Notes under the pieces: generated by a model | What the model was told of the DNA's origin: nothing | Databases searched by the model: none | What the model saw: only the letters and a program-made list of their open reading frames with translations | Origin: Mesonia algae | GTDB taxonomy: Bacteria > Bacteroidota > Bacteroidia > Flavobacteriales > Flavobacteriaceae | Assembly: GCF_003253545.1 (NCBI RefSeq) | Contig: NZ_QKYV01000005.1 | Coordinates: 1-64,000, forward strand | DNA: 64,000 nucleotides | Direction: 5' to 3' | Translations under genes and position numbers: made by a program | Shown: one piece after another, positions 9,076 through 16,455 of the stretch | Position numbering within the stretch: position 1 is the stretch's first letter | Layout: each line of letters opens with the position of its first letter

Positions 9076-9510
9076 GACTTAAGATGATAGGACTTATGAG
9101 ATAAGACTTTCTCCTGTTTATGAGTTCTTTATCTTTTCCATAAATCTTGTAATCATCCCTTGAATTATTTGAATTTTATTTTCTAAATGTTTAAATGTAT
9201 TTTCGGAAATATAATTAATTTCAAATGCGATAATTAACTGTGTTTCCCACTCAAAAGCTGAACCCAAAGCGGTTTCTAAATATTGTAAAAAATGCTTATT
9301 AGTACTTTTACTTGTTCCCTCAGCAATATTAGAGGGAATGGAAATTGCAGAACGTTGAATTTGACTTATAAGTGAATATGTTTCTGTTTTAGGGAATTTT
9401 TTAGTTATAGAATAAGTTTCTTTAACTAGTTCTATTGTTTCCGTCCAGATCATCAATTTTCTAAAGTTATGATTTGCAGCCATAATATTAATTATCTTAA
9501 GTCATAAGTC
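9076..9510. repeat. Inverted GACTTA-type repeats bounding the four-helix-bundle gene
   Basis: The left arm GACTTAAGAT (9076-9085) is the exact reverse complement of the right arm ATCTTAAGTC (9494-9503). A second unit GACTTAT (9091-9097) is matched by ATAAGTC (9504-9510), so both ends are built of the same GACTTA units in opposite orientation. The bounded segment holds only the small four-helix-bundle gene and breaks the spacing of the fad operon. It looks like a small gene cassette; no transposase is present. Confidence 0.55.
9118..9483 (-). CDS. Four-helix-bundle protein (23S rRNA intervening-sequence / S23 family)
   Basis: 121 residues matching the IVP/four-helix-bundle family: N-terminal FRKLMIWTETIELVKETY (the FxxLxxWxxA/E pattern), the core QIQRSAISIPSNIAEG motif (about 60-75) and a helical C-terminal half with FLQYLETALGSAFEWETQL. 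Relatives occur inside 23S rRNA intervening sequences and as scattered chromosomal genes; the fold resembles the diversity-generating retroelement protein Avd, but no reverse transcriptase or repeats of that kind are nearby. It sits between fadB-like and thiolase genes, inside inverted repeats, and has no evident link to lipid metabolism. Function unknown. Confidence 0.9.
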   Translation of the reverse strand: MAANHNFRKLMIWTETIELVKETYSITKKFPKTETYSLISQIQRSAISIPSNIAEGTSKSTNKHFLQYLETALGSAFEWETQLIIAFEINYISENTFKHLENKIQIIQGMITRFMEKIKNS

Positions 9511-9536
9511 ATTTTTTCAATAGTCTACTTTAAAGA

Positions 9537-11942
9537 TTAATTTCTAAGCGGTTTCCCTTTTTTCAACATATGTTGTAATCTCTCTAGAGTTTTTCTTTCT
9601 CCCGTTAGTGATAAGAAAGCTTCCCGTTCTAGATCTAATAAATATTGCTCACTTACGTGTGATGCAGCAGATAGATCTCCTCCTGCCATTACATAAGCCA
9701 ATTTATTAGCGATTTTTTTATCGTGTTCACTAATATATTTTCCAGCATACATTTGGTCTGTACCTACATAAAAAGCTCCGAGTGCTTGTTTTCCTAATAC
9801 TTTAATATCTGTCCGGTGGATTGGTTTTGTATATCCATTTTCAGCCATTAATAAAGCGTGTTTTTTAGCCATAGCTAATTGCCTTTCTTTATTTACTACG
9901 ATTATATCTTTTCCTTTTTGAAGAATATTCGTGTCAAAAGCTTCGTATGCCGAAGTTGATACTTTAGCCATTCCAATAGTTAAGAAATGTTCTCTAAGTC
10001 TATTAAGTTCTACATCATCTTTTTGAAAAGTATCAGCCGCTCTCACCGTCATTTCTTTAGAACCACCACCACCAGGGATCACACCAACACCAAACTCTAC
10101 TAGGCCAATATAAGTTTCGGCATGAGCTACAACTTTATCCGCGTGAAGCGAAAGTTCACAGCCACCTCCTAAAGTCATATTGTGAGGAGCCGCTACGGTT
10201 GGTATCGAGGAATAACGCATACGCATCATCGTGTCTTGGAAATATTTTATCGCCATATTGAGCTCATCATACTCTTGCTCTACGGCCATCATAAAAATCA
10301 TCCCAATATTGGCACCTACAGAGAAATTTTGTCCGTCGTTGGCAACTACTAAACCTTGATAATCTTTTTCGGCTATATCGATGGCTTTATTAATTCCGTC
10401 AAGGACATCTCCTCCAATAGAATTCATTTTACTGCGGAATTCTACGTTTAAGATTCCGTCTCCTAAATCTTCTACAACAACACCACTGTTTTTGAAAACT
10501 TCTTTAGATTCTCTAATATTATCTAGAATGATAAAAGCATCTTGTCCAGGAACTTTTACTTGTTCTTTTTGAGGGATGTCGTAATAGTAAGTGTTACCTT
10601 CCTTTACGGAATAAAAAGACTTGCTACCTGTTTCTAGCATTTCATTTACCCAAGCTGCAGGTTCGTACCCTTGCTCTTTCATCATTTCGATTCCTTTCTC
10701 TACGCCAATTGCATCCCAAATTTGAAAAGGACCGTGTTCCCATCCAAAACCAGCTTTCATAGCATCATCTATTTTGTAAAGCTCATCTGATATTTCTGGA
10801 ATACGATTAGATACATAAGCAAAAAGAGCAGAAAAGTTCTTACGGTAGAATTCTCCTGCTTTATCTTTTCCTTTAATAAGAACTTCAAAACGATCGCTTA
10901 CATTATCAATTGTCTTAGTGAGTTCTAACGTAGCAAATGATGCACTTTTTCTTTCTCTATATTCTAAAGTATTTAGGTCTAGTGATTTTATTTCGCTAGA
11001 ACCATCTTTCTTTTTTTCTTTTTTATAGAAACCCTGTCCCGTTTTACTTCCGAGCCATTTGTTCTCCATCATCGTATTAATGAAACCAGGCAACTTAAAG
11101 AGGTCGTGCTGCTCATCATCGGGTACATTTTCATAGAGACCATTGGCAACGTGAACTAGCGTATCTAAACCAACAACATCTACTGTACGGAAAGTGGCTG
11201 ATTTTTGTCTACCAATTACTGGTCCTGTAAGTTTATCAACTTCTTCAATAGTCATATCCATATCTTTTACCATATGGAAAAGGCTCATAATACTAAAAAT
11301 ACCAACTCTATTTCCAATAAATGCAGGAGTATCTTTCGCTACTACAGATTTTTTTCCAAGGAATTTTTTTCCATAGTCATTTAAGAATTCTAATACATCA
11401 GTAGAAGTTTTAGGTCCGGGTATGATCTCGAATAATCTTAAATACCTTGGCGGATTAAAAAAGTGAGTTCCGCAAAAGTGTTTTTGAAAATCTTCACTTC
11501 TACCTTCATTCATAAATTTAATTGGAATACCAGAAGTATTTGAAGTAATTAAGGTTCCAGGTTTACGATGCTTTTCTAAGTTATCAAAAACCTGTTTTTT
11601 AATATCTAATCTTTCTACAACAACCTCTATAATCCAATCTACTTCAGAAACTTTATGAATGTCATCTTCTAAGTTACCTGTAGTAATTCTATTTGCGAAT
11701 TTTTGATGATAGATAGGAGAGGGTTTTGATTTTAAAGAAGCTTGTAAAGCTTCGTTTACAATCCTGTTTCTTACCGTCTTATCTTCTAGGCTTAAACCTT
11801 TTTTCTTTTCTTTATCATTTAATTCTCTAGGAACAATGTCTAGTAACAGGACTTCTACACCAATATTGGCGAAATGACAAGCGATACCGCTTCCCATAAT
11901 TCCTGATCCTATGACAGCTACTTTATTAATGTTTCTTTTCAT
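9537..11942 (-). CDS. 3-hydroxyacyl-CoA dehydrogenase / enoyl-CoA hydratase fusion
   Basis: 801 residues. The N-terminal half is the NAD-binding hydroxyacyl-CoA dehydrogenase (VAVIGSGIMGSGIACHFA Rossmann loop, then the dimerisation domains with FIGNRVG); the C-terminal half from about residue 495 is a crotonase-fold hydratase with the oxyanion-hole GGGCELSLHAD and GVIPGGGGSKE segments. The domain order is therefore the reverse of E. coli FadB/FadJ, where the hydratase comes first. The protein should hydrate trans-2-enoyl-CoA and oxidise the L-3-hydroxy product. It follows marR by 2 nt, so the two are co-transcribed. Confidence 0.94.
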   Translation of the reverse strand: MKRNINKVAVIGSGIMGSGIACHFANIGVEVLLLDIVPRELNDKEKKKGLSLEDKTVRNRIVNEALQASLKSKPSPIYHQKFANRITTGNLEDDIHKVSEVDWIIEVVVERLDIKKQVFDNLEKHRKPGTLITSNTSGIPIKFMNEGRSEDFQKHFCGTHFFNPPRYLRLFEIIPGPKTSTDVLEFLNDYGKKFLGKKSVVAKDTPAFIGNRVGIFSIMSLFHMVKDMDMTIEEVDKLTGPVIGRQKSATFRTVDVVGLDTLVHVANGLYENVPDDEQHDLFKLPGFINTMMENKWLGSKTGQGFYKKEKKKDGSSEIKSLDLNTLEYRERKSASFATLELTKTIDNVSDRFEVLIKGKDKAGEFYRKNFSALFAYVSNRIPEISDELYKIDDAMKAGFGWEHGPFQIWDAIGVEKGIEMMKEQGYEPAAWVNEMLETGSKSFYSVKEGNTYYYDIPQKEQVKVPGQDAFIILDNIRESKEVFKNSGVVVEDLGDGILNVEFRSKMNSIGGDVLDGINKAIDIAEKDYQGLVVANDGQNFSVGANIGMIFMMAVEQEYDELNMAIKYFQDTMMRMRYSSIPTVAAPHNMTLGGGCELSLHADKVVAHAETYIGLVEFGVGVIPGGGGSKEMTVRAADTFQKDDVELNRLREHFLTIGMAKVSTSAYEAFDTNILQKGKDIIVVNKERQLAMAKKHALLMAENGYTKPIHRTDIKVLGKQALGAFYVGTDQMYAGKYISEHDKKIANKLAYVMAGGDLSAASHVSEQYLLDLEREAFLSLTGERKTLERLQHMLKKGKPLRN

Positions 11943-11944
11943 AA

Positions 11945-12397
11945 TTATTTTACAGGAGTTTCTGATTTATAAATTTTTTTGTTGTTGATTAATTCCATAA
12001 TTGTATTGGCTACGCGATTAAAAGTCTTAAGATCTTCTTGCGGAATAACTTCATTTACAGCTTCATCAAAAGTGAGAACTACTTCTTTAGAAAAAGCTCT
12101 CATTTCTCGTCCAAATTCAGTCAGCTGGATGATAACACTTCTCCCATCTTCTGGGTTTCGTTGTCTTGTAATTAAGCCCTTATCTTCCATAGTTCTTAAG
12201 GTTCTAGACAAACTTGTTGCTTCCATTCCCATTTTTGGACCCAAAGAAGTAGAAGGAGTACCTTCATCTGGATCTATATTCAATAAGGCAAATCCTGTAG
12301 CCATAGTGCTACCTTTTCTGCTTGCTTCTTCATTATACATTTTAGCAACTGCAATCCAAGTAGCTCTTAGTACATAATCTATTGTTTTCTCTTTCAT
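11945..12397 (-). CDS. MarR family transcriptional regulator of the fad operon
   Basis: 150 residues with the MarR winged helix: SLSRTLRTMEDKGLITR recognition helix region, the wing NPEDGRSVIIQLTEFG, and terminal dimerisation helices. It is the first gene of the beta-oxidation operon, 2 nt before the dehydrogenase/hydratase gene. A perfect dyad ATTATGC-AC-GCATAAT overlaps its presumed promoter. By analogy with other MarR or FadR-type regulators it would repress the operon and be released by an acyl-CoA or fatty acid; the ligand is an inference. Confidence 0.9.
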   Translation of the reverse strand: MKEKTIDYVLRATWIAVAKMYNEEASRKGSTMATGFALLNIDPDEGTPSTSLGPKMGMEATSLSRTLRTMEDKGLITRQRNPEDGRSVIIQLTEFGREMRAFSKEVVLTFDEAVNEVIPQEDLKTFNRVANTIMELINNKKIYKSETPVK

Positions 12398-12414
12398 ATA
12401 TTATACTTGTCATC

Positions 12415-12447
12415 CAAATATAATGAATTTTATTATGCACGCATAAT
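12415..12447 (-). promoter_or_regulatory. marR/fad operon promoter -7 element and dyad operator
   Basis: On the minus strand TATATTTG (12415-12422) matches the Bacteroidota -7 consensus TAnnTTTG, 18 nt before the marR start. Ten bp further upstream lies the perfect inverted repeat ATTATGC-AC-GCATAAT (12432-12447), between the -7 and expected -33 positions, where a bound dimer would block RNA polymerase. No clear TTG at -33. Confidence 0.6.
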
Positions 12448-12805
12448 GTTATCGTGTTAAATTTTATATCGAGATGCAGAAATGGAAAAATTTTAACAAA
12501 AAATAGAGTTATAATGAATATAAATATAGGAATAAATAAATAATAAAATGTTATTTGTAATTTATATTAAAAGAATAAACTACTGAAAATATGTATATAC
12601 TGTACAATTATAGAGTAGAAGAATTGTGGTGTTTAGCTTTGTTTTTTGATGAAGAAAATTGGGGATCTAAATGTGATGAGTGATTAAAAAATAACCTTAG
12701 TATTAAATGAGAAAAGATCATTTACACTCAAGTTGTAATTTTAAATTAAAGTGTCGTAATTAAAAATTAGAAAAGATGAATTTTTAAATCGTATTAATTT
12801 CAAAT

Positions 12806-12836
12806 AAAAAGCTCTAGAGTTTATCTAGAGCTTTTT
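12806..12836 (-). terminator. Terminator after the acyl-CoA ligase gene
   Basis: Perfect 13-bp stem AAAAAGCTCTAGA (12806-12818) / TCTAGAGCTTTTT (12824-12836) with a 5-nt loop; on the minus strand a T-rich tail follows, 18 nt past the ligase stop. Confidence 0.92.
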
Positions 12837-12854
12837 ATTAAAATTTTAAATTAT

Positions 12855-14636
12855 TTATGATTGAACCTCATAGATTTTATTGTACAGGTCTAAATATTTC
12901 TCTTTAATTATTTTTCTCTTCATTTTCATGGTAGGAGTAAGGTGGTTATCATCTACGGACCACACATCTGGAGTTAATTCGAATTTCTTAACCCTTTCCC
13001 ATTTTCCAAATCGTTCATTGTAGAAATCTACTTCTCTTTGAATTCTATTAATAACCTCATTAGAGTTACATAATTCTTCTGTAGATGAACCAATATCTAT
13101 GTTTTTTCTGCTAGCCCAATCTTCAATAAATTCAAAATTTGGTTGAATTAAAGCTGCAGGCATTTTTTGGCCTTCACCAATCACCATAATTTGTTCGATA
13201 AAACGAGATTGTTTCATCGTATTCTCAATCATTTGTGGAGCTACATATTTTCCACCAGATGTTTTAAACATTTCTTTTTTACGATCGGTAATTTTTAGGA
13301 AACCTTCGTTGTCAACTTCGCCAATATCACCTGTATGAAAATAATTATTTTTTAAGACTTCATCAGTTTTTTCTTGATCTTTATAATAACCAATCATCAC
13401 CTGAGGTCCTTTTATTAGAATTTCTCCGTCTTCCGCAATTTTAACTTCAGTTTCTGGTAGAGGTTTACCAACTGTCCCTACTTTAAATCCTTTATTACGC
13501 ATATCATTAACCGCTATAACAGGCGATGTTTCTGTAAGACCGTAACCTTCCATTACGCCGATTCCGGCTGCATTAAATACACGTGCTAATCGAGGTTGAA
13601 GCGCGGCACTACCAGAGGCAATTACTCCTAAATTTCCGCCAAGGGCTTCTTGCCATTTACTAAAGATTAATTTACGAGCTAATTTGAGTTTAGTTTCATA
13701 CCACCAGCCATTTTGTCCGTAGGGTTCCCATTCTAGACCTAATTCTACCGCCCAGTAAAATAATTTCTTTTTAATCCCTTCTAAAGCGGTCCCTTTTGCA
13801 ATAATCTTATCGTATACTTTTTCTAAGAGTCTAGGAACTGCAGACATAACATCAGGTTTAACCTCTTTTAAGTTTTCACTGATTTTATCTATAGATTCAG
13901 CAAAATAGATGCTTACTCCAGTGTATTGATACATATAAAGTAACATGCGTTCGTAAATATGACACACGGGTAGAAAGCTAATGGCAACACTTTCTTTTTC
14001 TTCTAGCGGAAGTCGAGTGGCACTATTAACAGCGTTACTCACTATATTTTTGTGAGATAACATCACTCCTTTAGGTTTTCCTGTAGTACCAGAAGTATAA
14101 ATGATGGTAGCTAAATCATCTTCAGAAATTTGAGATTTAATATCTTCTACTTCTTTTTGATTACTGTCATCTTCTCCTAATTCTAGTAACTCTTTCCAGC
14201 TTTTAGCTCCTTCAATATCATCAAAACTATAGACCTCCTTTAACGAAGGAACTTGATTTTTAATTCTATTTACTTTATCTAAAACTTCTTTATCTGAAAC
14301 AAAACAGTATATTGATTCGCTATGATTTAAAACATAGGCATACTCTTCTTCAGAAATGGTAGGATAAATAGGAACATCTTGTGCACCTGTTTGTAAAATA
14401 CCAATATCCATAATATTCCACTCTGTGCGATTGCTGGTAGAAATGATGGCTATATTATCTTTTTTATTAACGCCTAAACGTAATAAAGCTCTACTAATTT
14501 TATTGGCTTTGTTGATATATTCTTCCGTAGAAGTGGCAATCCATTCGTTTCCGTACTTGGTTACCAGTGATTTTTGTAATTTGAAATTCTCTAATTGATA
14601 GTATGGAAAGTCAAAAAGGCGTTTTACTTCTGTCAT
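12855..14636 (-). CDS. Long-chain fatty acid-CoA ligase (AMP-forming)
   Basis: 593 residues. The AMP-binding P-loop is TIIYTSGTTGKPKG (177-190); further motifs are the YGLTETSPV acyl-adenylate motif, YFHTGDIGEVDNEGFLKITDRKKE and the C-terminal hinge. The length and the internal insert with GWWYETKLKLARKL resemble FAA1/ACSL-type long-chain ligases (TIGR/COG1022 group) rather than short-chain enzymes. It activates fatty acids to acyl-CoA for beta-oxidation or membrane lipid use. It is not in the marR operon but lies just upstream in the same orientation; a 10-bp inverted repeat and one copy of the marR dyad half-site occupy its leader. Confidence 0.94.
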   Translation of the reverse strand: MTEVKRLFDFPYYQLENFKLQKSLVTKYGNEWIATSTEEYINKANKISRALLRLGVNKKDNIAIISTSNRTEWNIMDIGILQTGAQDVPIYPTISEEEYAYVLNHSESIYCFVSDKEVLDKVNRIKNQVPSLKEVYSFDDIEGAKSWKELLELGEDDSNQKEVEDIKSQISEDDLATIIYTSGTTGKPKGVMLSHKNIVSNAVNSATRLPLEEKESVAISFLPVCHIYERMLLYMYQYTGVSIYFAESIDKISENLKEVKPDVMSAVPRLLEKVYDKIIAKGTALEGIKKKLFYWAVELGLEWEPYGQNGWWYETKLKLARKLIFSKWQEALGGNLGVIASGSAALQPRLARVFNAAGIGVMEGYGLTETSPVIAVNDMRNKGFKVGTVGKPLPETEVKIAEDGEILIKGPQVMIGYYKDQEKTDEVLKNNYFHTGDIGEVDNEGFLKITDRKKEMFKTSGGKYVAPQMIENTMKQSRFIEQIMVIGEGQKMPAALIQPNFEFIEDWASRKNIDIGSSTEELCNSNEVINRIQREVDFYNERFGKWERVKKFELTPDVWSVDDNHLTPTMKMKRKIIKEKYLDLYNKIYEVQS

Positions 14637-14643
14637 AAGAAAA

Positions 14644-14680
14644 AGGAGTTATTATTATGCAAAATATAAAAATAACTCCT
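14644..14680 (-). promoter_or_regulatory. Inverted repeat in the acyl-CoA ligase leader
   Basis: AGGAGTTATT (14644-14653) and AATAACTCCT (14671-14680) form a perfect 10-bp inverted repeat 8 nt before the start codon. The 17-bp interval holds TATATTTTG, one base off the -7 consensus, and ATTATGC (14654-14660), identical to the marR dyad half-site. It may be an operator around the promoter, or a leader hairpin followed by T-rich sequence. Confidence 0.4.
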
Positions 14681-14765
14681 CTTTTTCTATTAAATTTTTA
14701 CAAAAACTATTTATTTGTAAGATAAATGTTTGTCACACAGTTAAATATTAATAAAATATACTTTT

Positions 14766-16205
14766 TTAAACTTTTGGGGTAACTAAAGTAGCTTTAGTCT
14801 TGGGCAACTCTCTAGTTAACCACCCGCTTCTACTTGCAGTTGCGATAGCATAAGGAGTTATCCAGAATAAAGTAAATGTGTAAAATAAACTATAAGGATA
14901 AGCCCAAAAAGATTCGATAACCGTGTGTTTCTTAGCATAAAACAAAGCTTGAAAACTAGAGAATACTAAAATACTTACTAAAGCAGAAGTAATAAATAAT
15001 AAGGGATAAGTAACAATGAAGAATAACATTAATAATAACATTGGGTAAGATAGTAATATCTTAGACCACTGGTTTAATAATAAAATTCTAGTTCCTGTCT
15101 TAGGTCCTTTTCTAAAGTCGCCAAAAGCAAATCTACTCATTGCAATATTCTCTCTTACATTACTTCTTTCCCAACGAATAAACATTTTGTATAGGTTTTT
15201 GTATCGCTCAGGAATATTAGTATACACAAAAGCATTTCTTTGAAATAATACTTTATAGCCTTGTTTTAAAATCATATTGGTCATCGCTCTATCTTCTCCA
15301 ATATCTGAAGGTTGACCATTAAAGGTTTGATTAATCCATTCTGGTAAACAGTTTAAGACAGCATCTTTACGATATGCAGCCAAAGCACCAGGTGTACATA
15401 AAACCGATCCTAAAACACTTTGTGCAGATCTTACAAACTCAAAACTAAAAGCAAAACTAACATTTAGCATTTTCGGGATAAGAGCTTTTTTATTATTTAG
15501 TACTCTTACATTTCCAGCCACAGCTCCACATTCATCATTATTCACAAATGGACTTGCCATATTTCTCAAAGTGTCTTTTCTTACAATAGAATCACTATCC
15601 ACAGTAATAAACACATCTCCTGTAGCTAGATGAAATCCGCGGTAAAGAGCGTGTCTTTTCCCTTTATTTTCAGGTTGTTGATAGATAGCTAAACGATCGC
15701 CTAATTGTTCTTTGGCTTTTTTCATCCATTCCCATGTATCATCTTTACTACCATCATCAATAGAAATTAATTGAATTTTTTCTTCAGGATAATTGCTTTC
15801 AGCTAAACTAATAAGTGTTTTCCATACCAGTTTACCTTCATTATAGGCCGGTACGATAATGGTGCAATTTGGTAATTCTTCATCTGAAACAGATTTAACT
15901 ACTTTGTATTTAAAATATAAAACGATTAGATATACTAAAAAACCAATATGTGTTGCTAACAAAGCAATACCACCAATTCTTAAAGCTTTACCCCAAGCAT
16001 TGTTCATTCTCTCTAAATGAATCGCTTCGAAATATGGGTAAAATAAAAAAGTAACCACTACAGCGCTGACTAATAGCAGAAACGTTCCTGCAAGAATTAA
16101 TAACTTGGTTGAATTTGACTTGTCATTATCTGGTAATGACTTTTTTTGAGAACTTAAAAAATCGTGAGATTCAGTTGCTGAGTATTTTCTTGCTGTATTG
16201 CTCAT
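14766..16205 (-). CDS. Membrane glycosyltransferase family 2 (processive, hyaluronan-synthase-like)
   Basis: 479 residues. Two TM segments (about 32-53 and 74-93) precede a GT2 domain: TIIVPAYNEGKLVWKT, ISIDDGSKDDTW (first Asp motif), FITVDSDSIV (DxD), IGEDRAMTN (catalytic Asp region) and FIRWERSNVREN, equivalent to the (Q/R)xxRW motif of processive synthases. Three or four TM helices follow (about 378-455). Such enzymes polymerise UDP-sugars and extrude a polysaccharide such as hyaluronan-, chitin- or poly-GlcNAc-like chains. The product is not predictable. It stands alone, with a strong dyad about 100 nt upstream suggesting regulation. Confidence 0.88.
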   Translation of the reverse strand: MSNTARKYSATESHDFLSSQKKSLPDNDKSNSTKLLILAGTFLLLVSAVVVTFLFYPYFEAIHLERMNNAWGKALRIGGIALLATHIGFLVYLIVLYFKYKVVKSVSDEELPNCTIIVPAYNEGKLVWKTLISLAESNYPEEKIQLISIDDGSKDDTWEWMKKAKEQLGDRLAIYQQPENKGKRHALYRGFHLATGDVFITVDSDSIVRKDTLRNMASPFVNNDECGAVAGNVRVLNNKKALIPKMLNVSFAFSFEFVRSAQSVLGSVLCTPGALAAYRKDAVLNCLPEWINQTFNGQPSDIGEDRAMTNMILKQGYKVLFQRNAFVYTNIPERYKNLYKMFIRWERSNVRENIAMSRFAFGDFRKGPKTGTRILLLNQWSKILLSYPMLLLMLFFIVTYPLLFITSALVSILVFSSFQALFYAKKHTVIESFWAYPYSLFYTFTLFWITPYAIATASRSGWLTRELPKTKATLVTPKV

Positions 16206-16301
16206 ATTCGTTTTTTTGGTTTACTCTTTATAAGCCAATATTGATGCCACGAGCTTAAACCTTGATAAACAATACTATTCTAAAGGATCGGTTTTATAAT
16301 G

Positions 16302-16318
16302 TGTAGAAATTTTCTACA
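16302..16318. promoter_or_regulatory. 17-bp perfect dyad upstream of the glycosyltransferase
   Basis: TGTAGAAA-T-TTTCTACA is an 8-1-8 perfect inverted repeat 97 nt upstream of the glycosyltransferase start at 16205. A partial third half-site (TGTGGAA) follows within a few bases. It has no T-tract on the coding strand, so an operator is more likely than a terminator. Confidence 0.5.
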
Positions 16319-16402
16319 ATTGTGTGGAATCTAATCTCATAAAAACCACATAAATTCTAATATTTAGGTCTAAAAAAACACTTCTAGAATTGACTAAAAC
16401 AA

Positions 16403-16434
16403 AAAAGCTTGAAGTTGAAAAACTTCAAGCTTTT
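16403..16434 (-). terminator. purL terminator
   Basis: Perfect 14-bp stem AAAAGCTTGAAGTT (16403-16416) / AACTTCAAGCTTTT (16421-16434) with a GAAA loop; T-tract on the minus strand beyond 16403; 22 nt past the purL stop. Confidence 0.93.
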
Positions 16435-16455
16435 CTAAAAAATATAAATTTTACC

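Larger units (their letters stand above)
12398..12854. other. 457-bp intergenic region between marR and the acyl-CoA ligase gene
   Basis: No supported gene. From left to right it holds the marR promoter and dyad (12415-12447), about 330 bp of very AT-rich DNA in which I see no convincing ORF, RNA or repeat, and the ligase terminator (12806-12836). All genes on both sides point left, so the region carries regulation of the fad operon. Confidence 0.7.

Noticed and set aside
9118-9483. Diversity-generating retroelement accessory (Avd)
   Set aside because: No reverse transcriptase, template repeat or variable repeat near; the motif pattern is that of the IVP family.
11979-12377. 132-codon plus-strand ORF opposite marR
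   Set aside because: Complementary frame of a well supported MarR gene; no domain.
14644-14680. Intrinsic terminator before the acyl-CoA ligase
   Set aside because: The 17-nt loop is long for a terminator and it directly precedes the start codon; operator or leader structure is more plausible.
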